Source: Epichloe hybrida (taxonomy: Eukaryota; Ascomycota; Sordariomycetes; Hypocreales; Clavicipitaceae). From it: 64,000 nt of DNA. The notes under the pieces are model-generated. The model was given only the letters and a program-made list of their open reading frames with translations, had not been told where the DNA came from and made no database searches. Positions 20,520 to 31,098 of this stretch are shown here, in pieces. The stretch covers positions 62,001-126,000 of the forward strand of contig JAFEKR010000018.1 of NCBI GenBank assembly GCA_019022495.1. The letters are read 5' to 3'. Numbering within the stretch: position 1 is the first letter of the stretch; every line of letters begins with the position of its first letter. The translations under genes were made by a program, and so were the position numbers.

Positions 20520-20980
20520 CGTCGTGTTAACGTCGTGGTCTCTCCACCCTGCTGATTAAGACGAAGTCAATGAACTCTTCCACGCTGCGTGGGTGGACTT
20601 TGTCTATCCCGATTAGGACTAGCGGCTTATGCATGTTCAATTTTTGACATGTCGTGTTTATAGAGGGGGCGGGCCTGGATGATAATAGCTGCTTGGCGTT
20701 TTATAATATTAACAATTTATATAATATCTGACAATTTAATAAAAGCTACCCTGATAAGCCGCACGGGCATCCAGGATGGGCCAGGAATGGGGCGTCGAAT
20801 ACTGTAAGACGGTACGAACAGTGTCGGTCTTGTCCCTTTGCCCTGGCCCTTGTCCTCGTCCTCGGTAGGACTCTTCGCGTAATAATTGTGCCCTGATTGT
20901 CATGTTGAGCCTCAGCCTAGGCCATTCCGGCTTGTCGTTCATTCTGCCTCATCAGAGGCATTACACTCGATTCCTCGACG
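20520..20980. other. Intergenic region between convergent genes
   Basis: This is the 3' region shared by the glucosyltransferase (plus) and the small secreted protein gene (minus). A very AT-rich patch at 20697-20745 includes TTTAATAAAAG, a possible polyadenylation signal for the plus-strand gene. No coding sequence or RNA gene was recognised. Confidence 0.5.
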
Positions 20981-21441
20981 TCATTCCAGGATAATCTCCA
21001 CGGGGCAGTTCAGTGGCCGGCCTCCCGCTCTCGAGCAGAATGGGCGGTCCCTGTTCTTCCAGCATTCCTTGATCTGTGACATGGACGCATCAGCGATTCC
21101 ATCCCCAAGGGCTCAAAATGTAGGGGGCAGACGGCCGGGCCACTTACGCATTCCATCTCGTCCGAGGACTTCCCATGGTTCATTTTGTCCAAGGCCTCTT
21201 CGACAAGCGCGTCCACCTCTACTGCTAGAAAAGCTGTCTCCCCATTCCTCAATTTGCGCATGTCCTCTTCGACATTTGCTATCACGTCTGCTGCTCGAGC
21301 AGCTGTGTTCCCATTCCTCCAGTTGTGCATGGCCTCTTCGACAATTGCTTCCACCTGTGCTGCTATATCATCTCTAGCTGCCAAGGGTCTTGCTAGACAC
21401 GAGCAAGTGAGGGCCAGTCCGACGAGTGCAGTCAGTCTCAT
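20981..21441 (-). CDS. Small secreted protein with three internal repeats and a four-cysteine tail (two exons)
   Basis: Translation starts at the ATG at 21441-21439 and begins MRLTALVGLALTCSCLARPL, a good signal peptide with likely cleavage after residue 17 or 21. Residues about 26-94 are three imperfect repeats of 21-25 aa with the pattern VEA-VEE-M--WRNGNTA, VEE-MRKLRNGETA and VDALVEEALDKMNHGK; the DNA also repeats. Splicing a 74-nt intron (21147 to 21074) joins exon 1 (98 aa) to a 30-aa exon 2 ending at TGA 20981, for 128 aa in total. The spliced tail contains Cys98, Cys102, Cys111 and Cys121. Unspliced, the frame runs to 143 aa with an unremarkable tail. No family was recognised. A secreted effector-like or cell-surface protein is an inference from size, signal peptide and cysteines. 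No dibasic KR/RR processing sites separate the repeats, so a Kex2-processed repeat precursor is not supported. It is convergent with the glucosyltransferase gene. Confidence 0.78.
21074..21147 (-). other. 74-nt intron of the secreted repeat protein gene
   Basis: Read on the minus strand, the donor is GTAAGTGG, starting at 21147 immediately after a TGC codon (phase 0). A CTGAT branch-point match lies about 17 nt before the acceptor GTCACAG, which ends at 21074. Length and signals are typical for filamentous ascomycetes. Removal changes the C-terminus from a 45-residue tail to a 30-residue one and adds three cysteines beyond Cys98. Confidence 0.8.
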
Positions 21442-22034
21442 GTTGATCGAGATGATGATGGTGATGAAATGGTAAAAGATGGTGACGGGTGTGTATGTGT
21501 ATGGGAGACGGGGAATTGACAGATTTTGAAATCTTACAAGGTCCCTAGGTCCCTAGGTCCCTTTTATTATTCCCCCGCGAGGAAGAGGAGGGATGCATTT
21601 TTCAAGGGTTTTTTTTCAGGTGAACTTCGGTTAACATGGGGCACATAGCAATCATTCTTGGCTCCAAAAAATGTTCGTCGCGTTACCCTCATCGTTCGCT
21701 ATCCCGTTGGATGAATTCTATCCCGTTGGATGGATATATGTAGGATCCAAGCCGTTCGAGGCCCTCCTTTTGGTCTAGAATGTTTGCTGATCCACCGAAG
21801 TGCCCACACAGAAGGAGCCACAGGCGGCCTTATGTTGTACTGTTGCACCCACACGGGCATATAATACAACCCCTGAATTATTTTACAAATCTACATGACC
21901 CACCTTTCGCGGCTGGCGAGTTCCCCTCTAACAGCAGCCCGAAGCTAATCTTAAAGGGGCCTATACACTAGAAAAAGGGGCAAAATACTAAAAGAGAAAA
22001 TTAGTAATAATAACTGTTTTTTTTAAAGCTAATT
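21442..22034. promoter_or_regulatory. Upstream region of the secreted protein gene and edge of the AT-rich block
   Basis: On the minus strand, AATAATAAAAGGG at about 21560-21573 is a possible TATA element about 120 bp upstream of the ATG. It is followed by three head-to-tail copies of a 9-bp GGTCCCTAG unit at 21541-21562. Further out, TATCCCGTTGGATG occurs twice within about 30 bp (21700-21733). From about 21960 onward composition becomes strongly AT-rich. No gene was recognised. Confidence 0.4.
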
Positions 22035-22100
22035 TGTTAGTTACACCAAGGTGCCTGCGCAGGTAATAGGATAATCCCGTAATATTAAAGTTAATGATAC
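22035..22100 (+). repeat. R1 repeat, 5' fragment
   Basis: These are the first about 66 bp of the R1 unit, starting TGTTAGTTACACCAAGGTGC and containing the palindrome CCTGCGCAGG. Sequence similarity to the other copies ends at 22100, where a separate TGTTAGAACA sequence begins. Confidence 0.75.
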
Positions 22101-22311
22101 TGTTAGAACAAAGGTGATATCAATCGCGCGTCGCAGCCGCAATTACCTAGCAAAAGCTTAGGCCACGCGCGCCTCATATATAACCTATAACCTAGCCTGT
22201 TAATTAGCTAGGAAATATAGGGCTATAAACGCGTAACCCCCTTTTCCTTTCTTTAATTATAGCTACTAGCTTTTAACTTCTCTTTTTTATATAATAATAA
22301 AACAAATAACA
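22101..22311 (+). repeat. Candidate solo LTR (Copia-like)
   Basis: A 211-bp segment begins TGTTAGAACAAAGG and ends AAACAAATAACA, giving TG...CA ends. An internal TATATAA-type sequence sits where an LTR promoter would be expected. The flanks (GATAC and TAGCC) are not a target duplication, so the solo-LTR reading is tentative. Confidence 0.45.
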
Positions 22312-22324
22312 TAGCCTAGAATAG

Positions 22325-22587
22325 TGTTAGTTACACCAAGGTGCCTGTGCAGGTAATAGGATAATCCCGTAATATTGAAGTCGATGATAGATAGATAGAT
22401 TGCTAGGAAAGGGGGAGAAGAGAGGGAAAGTCTAGATGCTAGGAAAGTAAGCGAAATCTGTGGGTAGGGCTAAAAGAGGGGGTGGCGAATTAATATAGCT
22501 AATTATATTAAGTGCATCGCACTAGACCCACAATTTAGTCTAGTCTTTAGCTATAATTAAACTAATGAAAATCCAAAGGATTTAACA
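22325..22587 (+). repeat. R1 repeat, full copy (candidate LTR)
   Basis: A 263-bp unit runs from TGTTAGTTACACC to GGATTTAACA. It matches 23995-24253 in the same orientation with RIP-like differences. TG...CA ends and spacing of about 1.4 kb to the second copy fit a short or internally deleted LTR element. Confidence 0.65.
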
Positions 22588-23994
22588 CTAGTAGTCTCTC
22601 TCTTTTTCCTTTGTAACTAAAGAGCTTAAAAACGTAATAAAAAGCAAATTAAAGGAAAGTATATATAAGTAAATCCCTTAATAGGAATTCGTTACTTTAA
22701 TTAGCTATTATAGTATTGGTTAATTAAATTAATCTATTAGTCCTTACCTAAGCTCCTATCCCTTAATATTATAAGTCTCTTTACCTATTCTTTAATATAA
22801 ATTATTAATTTCTTTAAATTAATTAAAAAGAAAAGTAATAAATTTAGTAATACTTTTATTATTATATTTGCTAGATTATTATTACTATTAATCTACCTAA
22901 CTTTATAGATCTTATGCCTCTTATATAATTAATAAAGAGCTATAATATTAATTATTAGTCTTCCTTCTTTATAGTTCCTAGTTTTATAAGGTATTTATAT
23001 ATTAAAAAAGAGTTAGTATAGAGAATTATAAGAATTTAAGGTATCTTTAATTAATTTATAATCTAGTATAGAGTTATAGAAATCACGTAGGTAATATTTA
23101 CGCCTTAAACCATACTATATAACTTAGAGGTAAGTACGCTATAAGTAACTCTCTTGCTCTTTATTAAGCTATATATAATAATATTACCTTTTATAATAAA
23201 GGTATTATTATCTTACATTATCTTATTACTAATTATAATTACGTATTTAATCTATAAGCTTAAATCCTTATTATTAGTAAGTAATCTATTTACAAACATA
23301 AAAAGCTTTGCTTTTTTAAGAACTAGAGGGATATATTATAGCCTATATTATTAATTCTTAATTTACTATTTAAGGTATTTATTAAGGTATATAATATCTT
23401 TAGTAAAGGGTTCTTAGTATTAAGCTATAATTAATAAATTATAGGAAGCTTCTAGTTAATATATAGTTATAATATAGCTCCCTTAGGCTTATTATTTTAT
23501 ATAATCTTACTTTACTATTAGGGATTAAGGATTAACTTCCTTAATCTTCTAACTTTAGCCCTTCTAGGTTAAGATTAGTAAATTATTAGTGTTTTAGGTT
23601 AAGATATAACTATTAAAGATAAGGGGATTCTTAGTGGTTAATCATTACTTTTCTTTAGCTATAAACTTAGCTTTCTAAAGCTCTTTCTTTTCTTTTTAGA
23701 AGAATTTATTATTACTTAGGCCTAATGTATTATTAGTTTATATTCTAATAATACTAAAGAGGTTCTTATTATTTAGGGCTATAATTAATAAGTAAGGATT
23801 ATAGGTTAAGGTTATTATATTAAGGTTATGCCTAGTAATAGAAGTACGTTACTTACTAGTAAGTTCTAGCCTTTGTAATCCTATAAAGAGGTCTAATTAA
23901 TTTAATTATAGTCCCTTCTAGAAAGAGATATATAATTTGCTTTAGTAATCTTATAATAATTAGCCTTATTAGCATTATATGCGATTAGGTGTAT
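22588..23994. other. AT-rich segment between the R1 copies
   Basis: About 1.4 kb of heavily RIP-mutated sequence, with no readable protein motif I can name. If the R1 copies are LTRs, this is what is left of the element's interior. The small open frame at 23154-23354 is low-complexity Leu/Ile and not credible as a gene. Confidence 0.4.
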
Positions 23995-24253
23995 TGTTAG
24001 TTACACCAAGGTGCCTGCGCAGGTAGGATAATCCCGTATATATTGAAGTTAATGATAGTTAGATAGATTAATAGCTAGGAAAGAGGGAGAAGAGAGAGAA
24101 AGTCTAGATGCTAGGAAAGTAAGCAAAATTCGTAGGTAAGGCTAAAAGAGGGGGTAGCGAATTAATATAGCTAATCGCATTACGTGCATCGCGCTAGACC
24201 TATAATTAGTCTAGTCTTTAGCTATAATTAAACTAATAAAGATCTAAAGAATC
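23995..24253 (+). repeat. R1 repeat, copy truncated by Gypsy-B' insertion
   Basis: The unit starts TGTTAGTTACACC and runs colinear with 22325-22583. It stops at GAATC, directly where the Gypsy-B' LTR begins. GAATC would be one half of that element's target duplication; the other half is not present because the element's far end is missing. Confidence 0.7.
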
Positions 24254-24520
24254 TGTTACGACTATGGTAGGAGAGATATAAACGGAGTGAAGGCTAAGGT
24301 TCTTAGTTATAGCTAGAGAGCTACTACTTAGGGGTAGGTATATAAAAGTCTTAAACTCTAACCTCCTATATCTCTTATAGGTAGTCCTTATCTAAATACC
24401 TTACTATATATATATAGCTATCTAGTAGCTACTTAGTTATTTACATAGGCTAAGGCTTATCTAAGGGCTTTATTATATAACTATCCTATTTATAACTCCC
24501 TAGCCTCTGTGCTCCTAATA
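24254..24520 (-). repeat. LTR of Gypsy-B'
   Basis: 267 bp, the same length as both Gypsy-B LTRs and colinear with their reverse complement: TGTTACGACTATGG at the left, GCTCCTAATA at the right. RIP has changed the terminal CA to TA on the plus-strand reading. Confidence 0.9.
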
Positions 24521-27237
24521 TACTACCCCCCTAATATATAATTATCCTTAATTATAAAGAGCTACTTAGCTAGTATATATTTACTATATATAACCTATAG
24601 TAATATTTATATTACTAGCTATACTATTAGTATATAGTATTATATTTACTTTAAATAATAAGGTAAATATTATTAGGACCTAGGTAATTCTTCTTATAAT
24701 ATCTAGATTATAAATAGCTATATACTTATTACTTTATTACCTCTAATATATATACCTTTATCTAATAAGTTATTAGCGCTAAGTAAGTAAACTACTTATA
24801 TTAAGTTTTATAATTAGGTTAAATAGATAGGGTAATATATACTATTTAAAATAAATAACTTCTTATTTAATATTAGGGATATTATATTAATCTTACTAGG
24901 AGTTTATAGCTAGTATATATATTTACTAGTAGTAGCTATAACTATAAATATTATAATTCCTAAATTAGCTATATATAGTATATAAATTACTTAGGGGTCT
25001 AGGGCTAATATAAAAAAAGCTTACTTTCTCTTACTTCTATATACTTTTCTTCCCTTTATATTCTCTCTTAGTATTATAAGTTACCTTTACCTATAAGCTA
25101 GTAGCTTTATAGCTTTTCTTATAGTAATTACTAATATCCTATAGTATTACTTTATTATCTATATTTATCCTTATTTAAAATATTTAAATTCTCTTAAATA
25201 CTAAAATATTTATTACTTACCTTTTACCTATAAGTTTCTTATAGTATATTACTACTAACTTACTAGTAGTTAATAATATCTTTAATATAAGTAATTACTT
25301 TATTACTACTACCTTCTTTTATTATAAAGACTTCTATAATATTCCCTTTAAAGTCTTCTAGTAAGAAATATTTAGCTTCTAAAATTTCTATATAAGTATA
25401 ATATCTAAGTCCCCCTAGCGCTTACCTTACTAACTTATAGCTAGTAATACTAGTAAAATAAAAATTCCTTATATTTACTATATATAGTAAGTTATAATAT
25501 AAGCTATTATACCTAAAGATAGTAATAATATAATACTATAATATATTATTAAGGGTAAATCTATCCTAATCTAATATACTAATTCTCTAAGTATAACTTT
25601 ACTACTATCTTACTATATATTACTCCTAACTTATATAAATAACTTAATAAAATATACCTATTATATATATAATAATAAGGACTATACTAGGGTTTATCCT
25701 TCTTTTCTTACTACTAATATATATACTAATATACTACTAGTATCTTACTTAGTTTACTTAGTTATACTATATACTCTTTAAGTATATTAATACTAATAGT
25801 AATTCTAATAATAATCTATACTTTCTTAATAATATATATATCTTTTATTTCTATAACTTAGTTACTACTAATATACTACTAGTATTTAATATATATAAAG
25901 TATAAACTTTATAATATACTTCTAATTACTAAAAATACTAATAAGTATAAATAAGTAAGGTAAGTATAGCTTATAGTAAAAGTTATATATAAGGCTAATA
26001 CTAATAAATAAGTTACTATATTACTACTCAATAATACTATTAATCTAGAAGTCTAGATTAATATTTCTAATAGTTTATATTTTATTATATAAAATCTTCT
26101 ATCTATATATACTTCTTATACTCTAGCTTATAGCTTTACTAACTTACTAGTAGCTTACTACTAATATATTTATACTTCTTACTTATATTAGGCTACTAGA
26201 CCTCCCTAGTAAGCTTTATATAGATATATATAAAGAGGGGAATTCTTCTAATAATAAGAATAAATTTTCTACCCCTATTAGTACTAGTAAGACTACTAGG
26301 GGCTAGGTAAGTAATATATTAATAAAGTAATTAGTATAAAGTAGCTATAAGTTAGGTTATCTAAGAAATTATCTAGATTCTTTTTTTTTATATATTACTA
26401 CTTCTATCTAAAATCTATTAAATACACCTCTATATCTATAAACTAGCTACTTAGTTACTACTTATAATCCTTCATAATATCTGTTATAATAAAATCTCTT
26501 TTCTTTACCTAAGAATTCTTTAAAGTATTATAGCCCTTTTATTTAACTAGGTATTTCTAATATCTCCTATTATAATAATATAATATAATTCTTTTAACTT
26601 TAAACTCCTACTTATTATCTATAATATTATCTTATAGTAAGAATATATCTTCTATACTAAATAAGTCCCTTATAAATAGTTTAAGGTTAGTAATATTAAA
26701 AATATTATATAAATATATTCTAGGTAATAGCTTTATTAGTATATAAGCCTATAAGTACTAATTACCTTTTTAATTTTATAAGGGCCTAGGTACTTTATAC
26801 TTAGCTTCTTACTAGGTTACTATAAGTTAATATTCTTTATAAATAATAAAATATAGTTACCTATACTAAACTTTATTAGGGTTTACTTCTTATTATAGTA
26901 TTTTATATACTAGGCTTATAAGTTACTTAGAAGCTACTTAATTACTATATATTTATCTTTTAGTATAATAGTATAAGTTTTTACCTAGTTATTTACTATA
27001 GGAATATTTATAACTACTTACTATAGTCCCCTAGGGTTATAGCCTTATAGCGCCTTAGCTAGGGTGTAGCTATAAGTTAAATAAGCGCTTATATTATATA
27101 TAAACTATACTATTCAAAGGTTATTAGCCTAATTAGTTTAGTTAAAGCAAGTAAAAGCTCTTAAATAATGCTTTAAAACTTAGTTTAAATATTTAATGTA
27201 ACTATTTATTCATAAGTAAAATATAATACTTAGTTAC
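24254..27237 (-). mobile_element. Gypsy-B' : inverted, truncated chromodomain Gypsy copy
   Basis: This is the 3' portion of the same family as Gypsy-B, in reverse orientation. It starts with a 267-bp LTR (24254-24520) and an adjacent polypurine-type tract (CCCCCC at 24527 on the plus strand). It continues through the long 3' non-pol region, the chromodomain region (about 26500-26600, complement of 41215-41310) and the end of the integrase (complement of about 40560-40860). It breaks at 27237, where the Copia LTR begins. It is more AT-rich than Gypsy-B, suggesting an older copy. Confidence 0.85.
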
Positions 27238-28058
27238 TGTTAAAAATAAGACCTATTTTTAGCCCTTTTCTAGTTAAAGAAACTTCTTATTACTAGCTTG
27301 CTTTGCAAGTCTAACAGCTGCACTGTAGCTGTTAATAGTCGCGAGGGTAGCTATTAATAGCTGCGTCGCAGCTGTTAACAGCTGCGACTAACCGTGTGGA
27401 TAACTAATTAGTTAATTACATTGTGGCTATAAGTGTAGCTATAACCACGCTACTAGTAATTGGGTAAGCTAGGGTGACGTAAGCTAGGGTGACGTAAGCA
27501 GGTTACCTTACATATAACTTACCCTATAGCTATCTTTAATAATGATTTTCTCTTTATCTAAAGGTTATATAAAAGTTTCACATATAGCAAATTAAAGCTT
27601 AAAGATAAGGCTTTCTTTTTATATAAGGTTATTTTTTAGACTAAAAGTTAGTGCATACGGGTTACTAGCTAGTATAGTAGTAAGTTAATTTTTTGGTTTT
27701 TACATATAAATAAATTTTATGGAAAATCAAAAGTAGCCTATAAGACCCCGTTAGTAGCCTGGATTTACTAATATAGTTAGTAAGTCTATAAGAGAAAGAA
27801 AATCTTTTTAACTAGCTAGATAGCTAGTCCTCTTAACTAATAATAGCCGCATTACCTGTATAACATATCGAAAATTAATTCTATTACTCTATAAGATATT
27901 ATAAAAGTAATTTAAATTAAATTCTATTAGTTAATAACTGCTATAACCTTTCGTTAAATTACATTAATTTTAACGTTATAGCCCTATTAGTCCCTGACTA
28001 TAGAGCTTGTACCCGTATAGCTATTGCTAGCTAATAACTAGCTCCCTATATTTTAATA
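27238..28058 (+). repeat. Copia 5' LTR
   Basis: About 821 bp beginning TGTTAAAAATAAGACC. It has a strongly palindromic stretch near 27310-27390 (repeated AGCTGTTAA and GCTGCGTCGCAGC). The end at TTTTAATA corresponds to TTTTCAATA in the 3' copy. Confidence 0.88.
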
Positions 28059-28075
28059 GGTTATAAGCCTAGCTC
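28059..28075 (+). other. Copia primer binding site (initiator-tRNA half type)
   Basis: Directly after the LTR, GGTTATAAGCCTAGC matches, apart from G-to-A and C-to-T changes, GGTTATGAGCCCAGC. That is complementary to the anticodon arm of initiator tRNA-Met, the half-tRNA primer known for many Copia elements. Confidence 0.6.
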
Positions 28076-28114
28076 TATCACTATAGATTCCGTTTAGGTC
28101 ACTTTATATGCAAA

Positions 28115-28370
28115 TATAGAAGACTTCCCTTCTATAAAAAAGGAAGGATCCGTAAGATAGAAGCTTTTTCCCTTCTATAAAAAGGAATTAATTACAAATA
28201 AAGAAGCTTTTCTCTTCTATAAAAAGGAATTAATTATAGCTATAGAAGACTTCCTTTCTATAAAAAAGGAAGAATATGTAAAAAAGGAAGCAATTCCCTT
28301 CTATAAAAAGGAATTTCAGTATAATATAGAAGCTTTTCCCTTCTATAAAAAGGAAAATAAATACTAAAGG
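28115..28370 (+). repeat. Six-copy hairpin array in the Copia leader
   Basis: Six copies of a motif close to TTCCCTTCTATAAAAAGGAA occur at intervals of about 35-50 bp (near 28125, 28168, 28210, 28246, 28290 and 28340). Each is an imperfect inverted repeat (CCTT...AAGG) able to form a small stem. The array lies between the primer binding site and gag. Confidence 0.75.
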
Positions 28371-28523
28371 AAAGGGAAAGGGACCTATTATCCCTAACCC
28401 TAGTGCGCAAGAGGTTCTAAATAACTAGCTAAAAGAGCAGGCTATTAAGTAATAAGTAACTATAGACTAGTTATTAGAGAAGCTAGAAAGCCTATCTATA
28501 ACTATAAATAGTCATATAGAGGG

Positions 28524-28790
28524 TGTTAGGAGCACGGAGGCCAAGGGGCCATGGACGGGACAGTCACATAATAAAGCCCTTAGATAAGCCTTAGGTTCCG
28601 TGAATAACTAAGTAGCTATAAGATAGCTATATATACGTAGTAGGGTATTTAGACAGGGACTACTTATAAGAGATATAGGAGGTTAGAGTTTAAGACCTTT
28701 ATATACTTACCCCTAAGTAATAGCTCTCTAGCTATAACTAAGAACCTTAGCTTTTACTTTATTTATATCTCCTTAAATATAGTTATAATA
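28524..28790 (+). repeat. Gypsy-B 5' LTR
   Basis: 267 bp starting TGTTAGGAGCACGGAGG. The terminal CA is RIP-changed to TA (ATAGTTATAATA). Parts remain GC-rich, suggesting milder mutation than in Gypsy-B'. Confidence 0.92.
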
Positions 28791-30876
28791 AGTTAAACTC
28801 TTAAACCCTTTAGGGAAAACAGACTATTAGCTAGATTTAAATATAAAGGAGCTATAAAATATTTACCTAAAACACACTTACACTACCTAGCGAGAAAGCC
28901 CTAACTTTATAGTAACTAAGTAGTAACTAGAATACCCTAACTATAGAATATAAGAGGGTATAGTAAATACTACCTAACTAAAGTAATAACACTAAATCTA
29001 GTAATAATAATAATCTAGATAAGCTATAGAGGTAATATAAGGTTACATAAGCTAAGCTATAAAATACCTATATAAGAAAGAAGATCTTAGATATAGAAGC
29101 ATAGCTTAAGGAAATAAAAGTAAACTTATAATTAGCTAGATTAGGCAAAGAACCTATAATTACCCCTTAGATAAACACGTAAAGAATTCCCCTATTCCTA
29201 GATTTCCTACCTAACACTAAGTTTATAGTAAATATATACTTATAAAGCTTTATTAAGATATAGTATAAGGTACCTATGTATAAAGGTAACACCTATAAGA
29301 ATTTATAAGTATACCTAGTAAATTTAAATATGCTATTTAAGCTAAACCTAAGAACCTTTTAGGATAATAAAATAAAGGTAGTATATACTAGTAGCTACTT
29401 AGCTAATAATATAAAGTAATAGTAAATATATTATATAATAGTAAATAGGTTAGTTAACTACTTAGCTTATACCTAGGATGGATTTATATCCTAGCTAAAC
29501 ACTAGAGTAATAGATAAAGATATATAGTGCTTAGAAGCTACTAGGATACTACTAAATCTTAGGTAGAAAAGTAATTAGTCTTTTTAATCTTTCCTAAGAC
29601 TTTAGATAAAGGTAAAAGCGGAATTACCTAACTAAATCCTTATATACTTAAGAATAGTAATTTTTCTAAATAGCTTAAATAACACTATAAGGAAGCATAT
29701 AGTTAGCTAAGAGTTTCTAATATCTTAGAGTTACCTATAAGGTTAAGAAAAAAAGGCTAAAGTTATAATAATATTTATATTAAGTAATTATAATAAAAAC
29801 TATAATAAGAAGGGTAGGAGTAATAAGAGATAATACTCTAGCTCCCTTATAAATAACTTATAGTAAAGCTTATAGTAACCTAGCATAGGCTAGAGACTAT
29901 TTAAGTACTATAAATATAGTAGCCCTAGATATAGTGTAAATAAATATAATATAGTAAACTACTTAATTTACAAAAGTAATAGGTATACTACTAAGAAGTA
30001 TAAGAATAGTAGTAATAAAACCTTAGACTTAAATAAGATTCTAATTAGTTTAGCTTAGGCCTAGGATAATAGTCTTACTATAAAAAAACCTATAGATAAG
30101 AGAATAAGAATATAGGTGTTCTTATAGCAAGATAACTACTAGTTAGTAGTGCTAGTGCTATTTAATACAGGCGTGGAATATTTAATAATCCACCCTAAAT
30201 TATTATTAAAACAGGATTAAAAAAACATAGAGAAAATAGAGATAATACTAGAAAGTATAAGCAAGGATAAGATCTTACACTAGGGAATTCTATATAAATT
30301 AGTTAAGGTAAAAGATAGTATAAGCTATATAAAGGTTTGCTAAGTTAGCTACTATATTACTAATATAGGAGAGGGAATACTCCTAGGGATAGACTAAACC
30401 CTAGAGTATAAACCTATAGTAATAGACTAGAAGCAGGGTTTCTAGAGGTTTTTAATAACCTAGGATTACATTACTTTTGCTATAGGTAAGCGATAACTAT
30501 ATAAGGTAGTAAAGCAGTCTTTTATTATGCTATTACTAGTGTTACTAAAGATTAAGGTAGTTAACCTAGAGGTAATAGAAGAAGATACTAATAAAAATTT
30601 ATTAATAGGTAATGTAGTAAGTAATAACCTAAGTTATAGTATAGTTATAGTAATAGTAGTAAAATATACTTATATATTAAAGAAGAAAAAACTAAGAAGC
30701 GTAATAGTACTTTAGGCAGTGTTTTATAAAGAATTAGTAGTGTTTACATAAGAGATAGATAGTAACACACCCCTGTAGTAGATTCTAGAAGAGTATGTGA
30801 AATTCATAGATGTGTTTTTAAAGGAGCTAGCTAGCAAGCTCCTAGAATTAGGTAGTTACACTTATATAATTAAATT
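28791..30876 (+). pseudogene. Gypsy-B gag and protease remains
   Basis: This is the region between the 5' LTR and the Gypsy-C insertion. It is colinear with where gag and protease should be, but stops in all frames prevent a clean domain assignment. The open stretch at 30527-30715 is part of this decayed polyprotein region, not a separate gene. Confidence 0.55.
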
Positions 30877-30881
30877 AGAAG

Positions 30882-31098
30882 TGTTATGGACTAGCCCCTA
30901 GGCGGCTACAATAGGGCGTCGATATAGTATTAAGAGACTTAGGGAAGAGAAGGGAAAGAAAGAGGCTATCCCTAGTAATGCCCCTTATACCCCCTTAGCT
31001 CCTTATGTAAGCCCCCCTTTCCTTACCTTACCTAATCCTACTTACCCTTACCCTTCCTACTATATAGAAAATACTTAGGTAAAGCCTAAGCCCTTACA
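30882..31098 (-). repeat. Gypsy-C LTR (left, 3' relative to coding)
   Basis: 217 bp, from TGTTATGGACTAGCCCC to AAGCCCTTACA on the plus strand. It is nearly colinear with 37887-38105, and differences are mostly C/T and G/A. Confidence 0.92.

Noticed and set aside
20981..21441. Kex2-processed repeat peptide precursor (ustiloxin/dikaritin-like RiPP)
   Set aside because: The repeats are not separated by KR or RR sites, are imperfect, and no tailoring enzymes such as UstY-type proteins are nearby.
23154..23354. 66-codon open frame in the AT-rich block
   Set aside because: It is low-complexity Leu/Ile sequence expected by chance in AT-rich DNA, with no motif.
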